13,821 nt of DNA, taken from NCBI GenBank assembly GCA_027025255.1, contig JALVRC010000106.1:1-13821 (forward strand), in the 5' to 3' direction. The notes beneath the pieces were generated by a model. That model searched no databases and was not told the origin of the DNA. It saw only the letters and a list, made by a program, of their open reading frames with translations. Position 1 is the stretch's first letter. Each line of letters starts with the position of its first letter. This document shows, piece by piece, positions 5,800-13,566 of this stretch. This DNA comes from Caldifarciminota bacterium (GTDB lineage: Bacteria > Hydrothermota > Tepidihabitantia > B3-TA06 > JALVRC01). A program made the position numbers and the translations under genes.

Positions 5800-7435
5800 A
5801 AAGTATCTTTACATATTACCTTTATTACTCACCTCCTGTAGCATCATAAGATTCTTTTCTTCCTATGAAGAAAAGGCAAAGACTCTGTATATGAATGCTC
5901 AAACACAACAGACAAATGGTAATACTGAGGCAGCACTCACGCTTTACACAGAGCTTTTAAAAAAGTATCCTGAAAGCAAAATAGCTCCTTACGCATGGTA
6001 TGAAGCAGGAGAAATTTTCTATAAAAGACAGGATTTTAAACATGCAAAAGGAGCATTCTCTACCCTCATAACCAGATACCCTCGCTTTGAAAAGAACAAC
6101 GATGTTTATAAAAAGCTTATTCCTCTCTATCTAAATGACGGTGAAACGGATAAGGCTTTTGTTTATTTACTCAAGGCATTAAAAAACTATTCTTTCCCAT
6201 ATTTGAAAACCTACGTTAAACATGCATTCAAGCAGGGAATAAATCCCTCTTTTTTAGAAAAGTATCTACATGATATATTGAAATTGGATATTGACTGGTT
6301 AGAAGAAATGTTTTACTACTATGTCGCATCAGGTTATTTAAAAAAACACAATGCAGAAAAAGCCTTGCATTATTTCGAAGAACTAAAAAGACTCTTTCCT
6401 CGCTCTATTCTAACAATCACTCTTTTAAGAAAAATTCAAGAATTTAAACCGAAAGTACAAAAACTTACTATTGGCCTACTCTTAGAAAACGATAAAACCT
6501 ATTCAATGCTTTCATCTCAACTTAAAAAAGGGCTGAAGCTTTCTCTGTCGTCTAACATAAACAATTTTACTATTATTAATGCTTCAATGGAAGAGCCGAT
6601 AGAAAAGAGCGTTGAAAAATTCATATCTAACGGTGCTACTGTTGTTGTGGGTCCCTTAACAAGTAAACATCTAAAAAGTATCCTGCCGTACATCAAAAAC
6701 AGCAAATTAACACTTATCTCTCCAACTGCAAAAGAACCCTTTGAGAATGAATATCCCTGTCTTTTCCAATTAAATGATTACTCTATAAAAGAGACAGAAA
6801 AATTAGCTCATTATATCCTTTCTATAGGCATAAAAAAGATTGGAATAATTCATGAACAGAATGAAAATACAAAAATTGTAGAAAGATTTAAAAATATTAT
6901 ATTAAGCCATGGAGGTTCTATTATTGAAGAAACCTTTTCCCCTGGAGAAACAAATTTCCGTTCACTTCTTGCCTCAATAAGATATAAGGGGATAGGTGCT
7001 TTATTCTTACCTGTGGACAAAAACAATCTTCTTACGATTGCTACTCAGATCAATTTCTATAGAATGAGACTTCCCGTATTAGCCCTATCCAACATCATAG
7101 ATGAAGATATCTTTTCCATTGAATCATCTATGCTTGATAATACAATAATTGCAAGTGTAAGTGGCAATTTTATTGACAAATCTCAATTCAATGAATTTAT
7201 CACTAAATACAAAAAGCAGTACAAAAAGTATCCAGAATGGGCTGCCACTTTAGGATTCGACTGCGGAATGTTTATATACAAAGCTTTATTACTCGATAAA
7301 AACAATCTCTGTAAAGGGTTAAAACTTATTGAACAAAGAAAGGGATTTGTAGGACAACTTACGTTTAATGATAATGATAATGGTAGTGTAAAAATTTATA
7401 AAATTTATAAAGGTAATGTTAAGGAGGTTAGATGA
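5792..7435 (+). CDS. TPR plus periplasmic-binding-fold lipoprotein (LpoA/LppC-like)
   Basis: Predicted lipoprotein of 547 aa. I place the start at ATG 5792, not the in-frame ATG at 5729, because it gives a clean signal peptide (MFKKYLYILPLLLTSC, lipobox Cys16); the longer form would bury it behind 21 unrelated residues lying within the previous gene. After the anchor come TPR-like helices (about 25-200; AALTLYTELLKKYP, AWYEAGEIFYK), then a type I periplasmic binding fold like Peripla_BP_6 (about 215-545; LTIGLLLEN, VVVGPLTS, KIGIIHE, GIGALFLP). This architecture resembles LpoA/LppC activators of peptidoglycan synthases and branched-chain amino-acid receptors. No transporter genes are adjacent, so a cell-envelope role is more likely. 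It is joined to the next gene by ATGA. Confidence 0.82.
   Translation: MFKKYLYILPLLLTSCSIIRFFSSYEEKAKTLYMNAQTQQTNGNTEAALTLYTELLKKYPESKIAPYAWYEAGEIFYKRQDFKHAKGAFSTLITRYPRFEKNNDVYKKLIPLYLNDGETDKAFVYLLKALKNYSFPYLKTYVKHAFKQGINPSFLEKYLHDILKLDIDWLEEMFYYYVASGYLKKHNAEKALHYFEELKRLFPRSILTITLLRKIQEFKPKVQKLTIGLLLENDKTYSMLSSQLKKGLKLSLSSNINNFTIINASMEEPIEKSVEKFISNGATVVVGPLTSKHLKSILPYIKNSKLTLISPTAKEPFENEYPCLFQLNDYSIKETEKLAHYILSIGIKKIGIIHEQNENTKIVERFKNIILSHGGSIIEETFSPGETNFRSLLASIRYKGIGALFLPVDKNNLLTIATQINFYRMRLPVLALSNIIDEDIFSIESSMLDNTIIASVSGNFIDKSQFNEFITKYKKQYKKYPEWAATLGFDCGMFIYKALLLDKNNLCKGLKLIEQRKGFVGQLTFNDNDNGSVKIYKIYKGNVKEVR
7421..7428 (+). promoter_or_regulatory. Strong SD for the DUF3098-like gene
   Basis: AAGGAGGT three bases before the ATG at 7432, inside the end of the lipoprotein gene. 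It shows that the ribosomes of this organism use SD pairing within operons, in contrast to the SD-less first genes. Confidence 0.75.
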
Positions 7436-7683
7436 AAAAAGATGAAAAAAGAAGTAAAAAAAGAACCCATAAAAAAAGACCTGCATTCCAGATTCAATTT
7501 TCACCTATAAATTACATTATGTTCTTTTCAGGCATTATTGTTATTGCCATTGGGTTTTTTCTTTTATCTAATAACGAAACAACTCTATCTGCCATACTGC
7601 TTGTTATAGGCTACACAGTTATTTTACCCTTATCTATAATTTTTAATAAAAAGGGCAAAAATAGTGAAAAAAATCTCCAGTGA
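7432..7683 (+). CDS. Small two-TM membrane protein (DUF3098-like)
   Basis: An 83-aa protein with a very basic N-terminus (about residues 1-18), then two hydrophobic segments (about 28-46 and 53-71) and a basic tail, so both ends should face the cytoplasm. The NYIMFFSGIIVIAIGFFLL stretch followed by a second helix is like DUF3098 proteins, whose function is unknown. It starts in an ATGA overlap with a strong SD and its end overlaps pyrR by 20 bases, so it is part of the operon. The family assignment is by resemblance only. Confidence 0.7.
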   Translation: MKKDEKRSKKRTHKKRPAFQIQFSPINYIMFFSGIIVIAIGFFLLSNNETTLSAILLVIGYTVILPLSIIFNKKGKNSEKNLQ

Positions 7684-8209
7684 GAATGAAATAAAACTTA
7701 TTTTAGAAAGAATCTCAAGTGAAATAAAAGAAAGACACATTGATATGAAGAAAGTATCCTTCATAGGCATAAAAAGACATGGTGATATACTGGCTGAAAG
7801 GTTAAAATATATACTTTCTAAAGATACGGGGATAAAATTTAATGTTGGGGCCTTAGACATAACATTTTACAGAGACGATCTTCAAATGATTTCAGAACTT
7901 CCAGAAGTTAAATCAACAGAGATAAACTTTGATGTAAACGGTAGAGAGATAATACTTGTAGATGACGTTTTATACACAGCAAGGACTATAAGAGCAGCTC
8001 TAAGCGAAATTTTAGATTTTGGAAGGCCCTCTCGTATAGAACTTGCAGTTCTTATTGATAGAAAACAAAAAGAACTGCCAATATGCCCTGACTATGTTGG
8101 CAAAATTATACCCAGTTCTAAAGAAGAAATTATTGACGTATTTTTAAAGGAATTAGAAGGTAAAGACGCAATATTCATAAGGAAAAAAGATGAGCCCATG
8201 GAAACATAA
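7664..8209 (+). CDS. pyrR: PyrR bifunctional pyr regulator / uracil phosphoribosyltransferase
   Basis: A 181-aa PyrR-type phosphoribosyltransferase. The family makes UMP from uracil and PRPP and in many bacteria controls pyr genes by UMP-dependent RNA binding. Matches include SFIGIKRHGDILA (about 32-44), ALDITFYRDDL (63-73), the PRPP loop ILVDDVLYTART (97-108) and FGRPSRIELAVLIDR, followed by LPICPDYVGKIIPSS. The PRPP loop has TART where TGRT is usual. The start is GTG at 7664 with SD AAGGG eight bases upstream. It overlaps both neighbours by 20 bases. No PyrR-type leader or attenuator is visible before it, so RNA regulation here is doubtful. Confidence 0.92.
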   Translation: MKKISSENEIKLILERISSEIKERHIDMKKVSFIGIKRHGDILAERLKYILSKDTGIKFNVGALDITFYRDDLQMISELPEVKSTEINFDVNGREIILVDDVLYTARTIRAALSEILDFGRPSRIELAVLIDRKQKELPICPDYVGKIIPSSKEEIIDVFLKELEGKDAIFIRKKDEPMET

Positions 8210-9113
8210 ACATTTATTAGGATTATCCTCTTTAAGTAAAAAAGAAATTACTCGTATATTAGATGAGGCTCGTGAATTCTATAAAGTTTTAGAAAGACCC
8301 ATACCTTCTGTCCCGGCTTTAAGAGGAAAAACTATTCTAAATCTTTTTTTCGAGCCTTCAACACGAACTCTTATGTCATTTACTCTTTCTGAAAAACGCC
8401 TCTCAGCTGACAGCTTAACATTTTCTAAGACTTCCTCCTCTATAAAAAAAGGTGAAACACTGCTTGATACAGTTAAATATATAGAGGCAATGAAGATTGA
8501 CGGCATTGTTGTAAGACATTCTTCAGCAGGAGTCCCCTACTACTTATCTCAACGAATTAATGCCTTTGTTATAAATGCAGGAGACGGTGCTCATGAACAT
8601 CCTACTCAGGCACTACTTGATTTATTTACTGCTCGCAGACATTTTAAAACCCTTAAGGGATTAAAAATAGCAATAATAGGCGATATTAAACATTCTCGCG
8701 TAGCGAAATCAAATATTATCGGATTTAGTAAAATGGGAGCCTCTGTAACAGTATGTGGACCGCCTACTTTAATCCCCTTTGGGATAGAAAAAATGAATGC
8801 AATCTTTGAATACGACTTGAAAAAAGCTATAAAAGACGCAGATATTATTTATGTTTTAAGGATACAAATGGAGAGACAGGAAAATGGGATGTTCCCATCC
8901 CTGAGAGAATACAGGGAATTGTTTGGCATAGCCCAACAAAATAAAAAGAAAGGAAGCATAATTATGCACCCTGGGCCAATAAATAGAGGATTAGAACTCA
9001 CCTCTTCAATGGCTGACGCGCCCAATTCATTAATTACTGAACAGGTAAAAACAGGTGTAGCTGTAAGAATGGCTATTCTATACCTGCTTGGAGGGGCAAG
9101 TGAAAAAATTTAA
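8190..9113 (+). CDS. pyrB: Aspartate carbamoyltransferase catalytic subunit
   Basis: A 307-aa aspartate carbamoyltransferase catalysing carbamoyl phosphate + aspartate to carbamoyl aspartate, the committed step of UMP synthesis. The carbamoyl-phosphate site FEPSTRT lies at about 54-60, the mobile SSS..KKGE loop (Ser and Lys from the neighbouring subunit) at about 82-89, HPTQ at 137-140, SRVAKSN in the middle, and the aspartate-binding YVLRIQ and HPGPINRG further on. The residue after STRT is LM-SF instead of the common RT-SF. No pyrI regulatory chain is visible. The order pyrR-pyrB-pyrC, with overlapping ends, supports the assignment. Confidence 0.95.
   Translation: MSPWKHKHLLGLSSLSKKEITRILDEAREFYKVLERPIPSVPALRGKTILNLFFEPSTRTLMSFTLSEKRLSADSLTFSKTSSSIKKGETLLDTVKYIEAMKIDGIVVRHSSAGVPYYLSQRINAFVINAGDGAHEHPTQALLDLFTARRHFKTLKGLKIAIIGDIKHSRVAKSNIIGFSKMGASVTVCGPPTLIPFGIEKMNAIFEYDLKKAIKDADIIYVLRIQMERQENGMFPSLREYRELFGIAQQNKKKGSIIMHPGPINRGLELTSSMADAPNSLITEQVKTGVAVRMAILYLLGGASEKI
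9090..9095 (+). promoter_or_regulatory. SD that sets the pyrC start at GTG 9100
   Basis: GGAGGG lies four bases before GTG at 9100. An in-frame TTG at 9088 would give four more residues, but it overlaps this SD and has no SD of its own, so GTG 9100 is preferred. Confidence 0.6.
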
Positions 9114-10392
9114 ATCCCTCTATATAAAAAACATTACAGTTTACGATATTAAAGGGAAAAAGAAATCTCCCCAGAACATATATATAGAAAATGGCATTGT
9201 GTCAGACATGGGCAAAAATACATATCCCAATGCTGACATAGTAATAGACGGAGAAGATTGCCTCCTTTTACCTGGACTAATAGATATACATGAGCATTTA
9301 CGCGAGCCAGGAGAAGAACATAAGGAAACCATTGCATCAGGTGCGTTAGCAGCACTTGCTGGCGGTTTTACTGATATCTATGCAATGCCCAATACAAAAC
9401 CACCTATTGACACACCGGAAAAGGTAAAGTTCAACTTAATGAAGGCAAAAGAGGTTGCATACAATAATGTACATGTTATTGGGTCTATTACCAAAGGACA
9501 GAGAGGAGAATCATTAGCAGAGCTTGGGCTCATGGCAAAATATGGAACAACTGTATTTTCTGATGATGGAAAATGGGTATCTAATGCCAGAATAATGCGT
9601 TATGCACTTGAATATACAAAGATGTTTAATGGACTTATTATTTCCCATGCAGAAGATCTTTCCTTAACAGGAAATGGACAAATCCATGAAGGCGAAATAT
9701 CAACCTTACTTGGATTATCTGGTATACCTGAAGTATCAGAGACCTGCGCTATTGCAAGAGACATTGATCTGGCGCGTTTTACAAAGGCAAAGCTACATAT
9801 TACCCATATATCCACAGAGCAGGGATTAAAGATGATAAAACAGGCAAAGCTTGATGGGTTAAAAATAAGTGTAGACGTAACTCCACATCATATTTTCTTT
9901 ACTGATGAAAATCTTACAAATTTTGATACTAATCTTAAAGTTAAACCCCCAATAAGGAGCAGAAGAGATAGAGACAGTATTATAAGAGCTATAAAAAACG
10001 GATTAGTGGATGCAATTGCAACTGATCATGCTCCTCACAGCAAAGAAGAAAAAGAGCTTGAATTTGTTGAAGCTCCATTTGGAATTATAGGGAATCAGAT
10101 TGCCTTCCCTATACTGTACAAACGCCTTGTTGTCCCTGGTATTATCACACTTAAACAGCTGTTAAAACTTCTCACGTCAAATCCTGCTAATATTGTTCAA
10201 CTGAAAAATAAAAACAAGGGAAGTATCAAAAAAGGTATAGAGGCTGACCTTTTTATTTTTAACCCTAATGAAAAATGGACTTTTTCTAAAGAAACCTCTT
10301 TTTCTCTATCAGAAAACAGCCCATTTTTTAATAAGTCCATAGATGGAAAAATTAAATATGTAATTTTAAAAAATCAACTTCATATTTTTTAA
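9100..10392 (+). CDS. pyrC: Dihydroorotase (type I, zinc-dependent)
   Basis: A 430-aa amidohydrolase that cyclises carbamoyl aspartate to dihydroorotate. Metal-site motifs are all present: DIHEHLREPG (two His on strand 1), SDDGKWV (bridging Asp), ISHAED, HITHIST, and DAIATDHAPHS (catalytic Asp). Substrate-binding PNTKPP and NLKVKPPIR are also there. An intact metal site suggests an active enzyme, unlike the inactive PyrC-like partners paired with some PyrB proteins. It overlaps pyrB by 14 bases and ends two bases before the redox cluster. Confidence 0.95.
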   Translation: MKKFKSLYIKNITVYDIKGKKKSPQNIYIENGIVSDMGKNTYPNADIVIDGEDCLLLPGLIDIHEHLREPGEEHKETIASGALAALAGGFTDIYAMPNTKPPIDTPEKVKFNLMKAKEVAYNNVHVIGSITKGQRGESLAELGLMAKYGTTVFSDDGKWVSNARIMRYALEYTKMFNGLIISHAEDLSLTGNGQIHEGEISTLLGLSGIPEVSETCAIARDIDLARFTKAKLHITHISTEQGLKMIKQAKLDGLKISVDVTPHHIFFTDENLTNFDTNLKVKPPIRSRRDRDSIIRAIKNGLVDAIATDHAPHSKEEKELEFVEAPFGIIGNQIAFPILYKRLVVPGIITLKQLLKLLTSNPANIVQLKNKNKGSIKKGIEADLFIFNPNEKWTFSKETSFSLSENSPFFNKSIDGKIKYVILKNQLHIF

Positions 10393-10394
10393 AA

Positions 10395-11240
10395 ATGTCA
10401 TATATTCTCTCCTATAATAAATTAGGAGATTTTCTAAAAAGATTGCGTGGGTACGGAGAAGTTCTAATTCCATTCGAAAAAAAATATATTCAATGGAACA
10501 ACAAAATAGAGAACAAAGCAATTATATATTACCTGGAACACGAAAGACCTATGACTACCTTAAAGGACATTATACTGCCACCTATTCACTCCTCTTCCTA
10601 TACATTACCTCAATTAGTAATATTTGGTGCTCCTATTTGTGATGTTGTTGCAGTAAAGAATTTACTTAAGCACTACAAAAAAACACCTCAAGACCCTTTT
10701 TTAAAATTAAAAACTCCTATAATTTTTGAACGAAAATGTAATTATCCTACTTCGTCCTGCTTTTGCATGCATAATTTTTCAGAAGAAATTTCTGATTTTC
10801 ACATGAATTTAAAAAAAAATGGAATAGAGCTCTTTCCAAAGACAGCAAGGGCAAGAGAATTAGTTGGAATCTTTTCAGAACTATTTTTAAAAGATAGCAA
10901 AGAATTAAATATAAAGAAAAGGCATTATACTCTAACTGTCAATAAAAAAAACCTATTAAAAAATGCACAAAAATGCATACGCTGCCTTGCCTGTGAAAGA
11001 GCATGCCCTACATGTTTCTGTTATAAACTAATCCCTTATGATAACAAAATATTTATTAAACAAGATTTTTGCTATGATAGAAAAGAAAAGAACCAAAAGC
11101 ATCTATTTTCAATACGGTTTTCATGTAAAATACTCTTTTTTAAAGACATATACGGAACATACGGATGTGTTGGATGTGGGAGATGTATTGAAGTCTGCCC
11201 TTCTAAAATAGATATCAGGGAAATTATAGATGTTAAATAA
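10395..11240 (+). CDS. Hydrogenase-beta/AsrA-like 4Fe-4S dicluster protein
   Basis: A 281-aa protein like the beta subunits of sulfhydrogenases (HydB) and AsrA, which pass electrons between a flavin subunit and a catalytic or membrane subunit. It shows the family N-terminal part with FGAPICDVVAVKNLL (about 77-91), QDPFLKLKTPIIF and TSSCFC (119-124). Then come two ferredoxin motifs: C194-x2-C197-x2-C200-x3-C204 followed by PTCFC, and C258-x2-C261-x2-C264-x3-C268. Both should bind [4Fe-4S]. It is somewhat short, because the stretch between the two motifs is reduced. No SD precedes the ATG, which lies two bases after the pyrC stop. The family is clear; the partner and electron donor are not. Confidence 0.82.
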   Translation: MSYILSYNKLGDFLKRLRGYGEVLIPFEKKYIQWNNKIENKAIIYYLEHERPMTTLKDIILPPIHSSSYTLPQLVIFGAPICDVVAVKNLLKHYKKTPQDPFLKLKTPIIFERKCNYPTSSCFCMHNFSEEISDFHMNLKKNGIELFPKTARARELVGIFSELFLKDSKELNIKKRHYTLTVNKKNLLKNAQKCIRCLACERACPTCFCYKLIPYDNKIFIKQDFCYDRKEKNQKHLFSIRFSCKILFFKDIYGTYGCVGCGRCIEVCPSKIDIREIIDVK

Positions 11241-11865
11241 TCCTTTTAAGGTATCTGAAATTATATATATTTCATCTAATATAGCTATTCTTTCTATTAA
11301 AACAAAAGATATTAATTTTAAAACAGGACAATACTTCTCTCTTATAACAGAGAAAAAAATAACAACAGTATATCCTTTTATTTTTAATAATAAATTTTCT
11401 TTCTCATTTGATTCAAGCAACCTATACATAAAACCAGGTGATAGTATTTACCTTATGGGTCCTTTTGGCAACCCTTTTATTTTTCCTGATGATATTGATA
11501 TCATGATTCAGTCTGATAAAATATTTAAGGTTCTAAACTTCACACTTCTTAAAAAAGACATAATCTTTACTGACAACATTAACAAAAGCATTGCTCAATT
11601 TCTAAAATATAATAAAACCCACTACACAATAAAATCACGTATTCCCAGAAAACGTCCTTTGTTAATTATATCTGAAAGAGGCTTCATATTAACCAAAAAA
11701 AGCTTTAATACAGATGAGACATTTTTTCTTGAACCAATGGATTTCAACTGTAGTGCTGGAAAATGTGGCAAATGTAGAATTGGAAAATTATTCTTATGTA
11801 TTGAAGGTCCAGTAGTTGATCTAAAAGATTTTCTCGATGCAATAAGATATGAAAAAATATATTAA
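11230..11865 (+). CDS. Reduced FNR/PyrK-like protein with [2Fe-2S] motif
   Basis: A 211-aa protein resembling hydrogenase gamma subunits (HydG-type) and PyrK, which are normally 260-290 aa and carry FAD, an NAD(P)H domain and a C-terminal [2Fe-2S]. The N-terminal barrel is recognisable (FKTGQYFSL, then KPGDSIYLMGPFGNPF). The flavin motif usually reading RPYS or RPIS is here VYPFIF. The glycine-rich nucleotide loop that should follow GPFG is absent, and the middle domain is about half size. The C-terminal cluster motif is intact: C174-x4-C179-x2-C182-x7-C190, followed by EGPVVD. It probably transfers electrons through its iron-sulfur cluster only. SD AGGGA eight bases upstream; overlaps both neighbours. 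Confidence 0.7.
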   Translation: MLNNPFKVSEIIYISSNIAILSIKTKDINFKTGQYFSLITEKKITTVYPFIFNNKFSFSFDSSNLYIKPGDSIYLMGPFGNPFIFPDDIDIMIQSDKIFKVLNFTLLKKDIIFTDNINKSIAQFLKYNKTHYTIKSRIPRKRPLLIISERGFILTKKSFNTDETFFLEPMDFNCSAGKCGKCRIGKLFLCIEGPVVDLKDFLDAIRYEKIY

Positions 11866-13228
11866 CTGCCCTGGCTGTCAGGCAAATTGTAATATCCAAA
11901 TCACAAAAGATGCCTTTGGATACTTAAATCTATCGTTTGACAATAGATACTTTTTATGCCCTACTCTTGTAACATTAGTAAATAGAACTAAAAAACCTGA
12001 TCGTATTTACAAAGCTCTATTAGAGAATAAAAAAATAAGTATACAAAAAGGTCTTGAGATTTTAAACAGCGTATTAGAAAATGAAAAAAATATAATCCAC
12101 GTCATTGATAGATCTGTTCCCCAAGAAGAAATAGATAAAATCTTTAGCTCCTTTGATAATAACAGGATATTTAGCGGTGATATTCATCCTGATACTATCT
12201 CCTATTTTCAACTACCCCATGAAAATATTGAAAAACTTCTATCAAAAACACATAGAATCTTGGTTATAGGTCCATTAAAGAAAAAAAATCTCTATCTTTA
12301 CACAAAGATAAGAAAAGACAAAAAAGAAATTTTATCAGTATCAACCAACAAAGCAATTATTGGTGAAACGCTGTTTATTAAACCAGGCAATCTCTCAATC
12401 TTTTTAACATCTTTCCTTTTTCCTAAATATAGAAAACACTTTAAAATATACCACAAAAAATATGAAAATTTGGCTGCTTTTCTATCTGAAAAACCTGTAT
12501 TAATACTGTATGCTCCTGAAATTGCTAATGATTACGACCCATTACTAAGCCATTTAATTCTACAAAGACTCTCTTATAAAAAACACTTTTATTTCCCAGT
12601 TACAAAACCATTACCAAAGATATACGCCCCTCCTTTCTATTCGTTTATCAACGATAAAAAAATTGATAATACAGTTATTATAGGCCATGGTTTTTATTTT
12701 CCCTGGCTTTATCCTGCATATACAAAAATCCTTTCTTACAAACATAAACTGATAGTGAGAAACACATCTTTCCCTATAGCACCCTACGCACCAATTCTTC
12801 TGTTACCTGCTAAAGAAATTATAGAAAGAAACTATACATCCCTTAAAAACCAAAACTATATTCATGAAAATATGTTTCTTAATTCTGACATAATTTATGA
12901 AAGATTTCAAAGAATTTTCAAATCTTTTGAACATAAAAAGAAATTTACCGTATTTGGATTTATAGAAAAAGAAGAAGACTTTTTCATAAAAGACCCAATT
13001 AAATGTTTTGCCAATCCAAAAGACATCAAGCTTCTTCCTAAATACAATAAATTCCGATTAAAAACAAAAAAAGCTATAATAAATATTGACCTTGTCTCTG
13101 ACAAAAACATTGAAAGAGGATTTCTTGGAATAAACACAAATAACATTCTTTCTAAATATCTCATGGATGTAAAATACGATAAATTCATTGCCTGGGAAAT
13201 TCCAACATCTGGAGATATAGTAAAATGA
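11849..13228 (+). CDS. Molybdopterin-oxidoreductase-like Fe-S protein lacking Mo site
   Basis: A 459-aa divergent relative of formate dehydrogenase and NuoG chains. The N-terminus has the [4Fe-4S] pattern C7-x2-C10-x3-C14-x22-C37. PDRIYKALLENKKISIQKGLEIL then matches the family's DR..PL....I.W.EAL region. Later VIGPLKKKN and ETLFIKPGN resemble the Rossmann-like part of the molybdopterin domains. There is no Cys or SeCys where the metal ligand usually sits (the next Cys is far downstream, near residue 385), and the C-terminal dinucleotide-binding domain is missing (459 versus more than 650 aa). It is probably a structural or iron-sulfur subunit, as in NuoG. It overlaps the previous gene by 17 bases and the next by ATGA. 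Confidence 0.65.
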   Translation: MKKYINCPGCQANCNIQITKDAFGYLNLSFDNRYFLCPTLVTLVNRTKKPDRIYKALLENKKISIQKGLEILNSVLENEKNIIHVIDRSVPQEEIDKIFSSFDNNRIFSGDIHPDTISYFQLPHENIEKLLSKTHRILVIGPLKKKNLYLYTKIRKDKKEILSVSTNKAIIGETLFIKPGNLSIFLTSFLFPKYRKHFKIYHKKYENLAAFLSEKPVLILYAPEIANDYDPLLSHLILQRLSYKKHFYFPVTKPLPKIYAPPFYSFINDKKIDNTVIIGHGFYFPWLYPAYTKILSYKHKLIVRNTSFPIAPYAPILLLPAKEIIERNYTSLKNQNYIHENMFLNSDIIYERFQRIFKSFEHKKKFTVFGFIEKEEDFFIKDPIKCFANPKDIKLLPKYNKFRLKTKKAIINIDLVSDKNIERGFLGINTNNILSKYLMDVKYDKFIAWEIPTSGDIVK

Positions 13229-13566
13229 AAGTAAATATAGAAAAATGTATCTCGTGTGGCACATGCGTAGAAATCTGTAAAGTCTACCACGGTGGAGTGT
13301 CTCATCTTAGGACTCTTGAAGTTTCTTTAAAAAAAATACCTATCTTTTGTAAAATCTGTGGAGAGGAAGCTCCATGTATAGTGGTTTGCCCTGAAAATGC
13401 ATTATATTTTAGTAAAAATGGTGTACACCTAAATACTACTCTATGCACTCACTGTAATTTATGCATATTAGTCTGTCCTTTTGGTGCGATAACTGAGAAT
13501 GTCTTTCCATGTGATAATTGTCAGAAATGTGCCTTATTCTGTCCGATGGAAGCAATAGAAGTATGA
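13225..13566 (+). CDS. Compact polyferredoxin, HycB/HydN-like
   Basis: A 113-aa protein with sixteen cysteines in four motifs: C8/11/14/18, C42/45/51/55, C74/77/80/84 and C96/99/102/106. This is the four-[4Fe-4S] arrangement of HycB, HydN and FdhB-type electron-transfer subunits, in which the first and last motifs share ligands. It is much shorter than HycB (about 200 aa), with the linkers trimmed. It starts in an ATGA overlap with GGAG ten bases upstream and ends in another ATGA with the NuoH-like gene. The ferredoxin-then-NuoH/HycD-like order is like formate hydrogenlyase and related membrane complexes. No signal peptide, so cytoplasmic side. Confidence 0.85.
   Translation: MKVNIEKCISCGTCVEICKVYHGGVSHLRTLEVSLKKIPIFCKICGEEAPCIVVCPENALYFSKNGVHLNTTLCTHCNLCILVCPFGAITENVFPCDNCQKCALFCPMEAIEV

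Noticed and set aside
7392..7410. Short tandem repeat of ATTTATAAA
   Set aside because: Two copies only, encoding KIYKIYK at the end of the lipoprotein; ordinary low-complexity sequence.
5729..7435. Lipoprotein gene beginning at ATG 5729
   Set aside because: The extra 21 residues lie in the previous gene and would place the lipobox signal peptide inside the protein; ATG 5792 is better.
9088..10392. pyrC beginning at TTG 9088
   Set aside because: GTG 9100 has a well-placed GGAGGG; the TTG overlaps that SD and lacks its own.
11230..11865. Calling this gene pyrK because it follows pyrC
   Set aside because: The flavin and nucleotide parts are missing, no pyrD follows, and the neighbours are hydrogenase or complex-I-like.
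12907..13305. Antisense open frames over the redox genes and elsewhere
   Set aside because: They oppose strongly supported genes, lack SDs and recognisable domains, and are shadows of AT-rich codon use.
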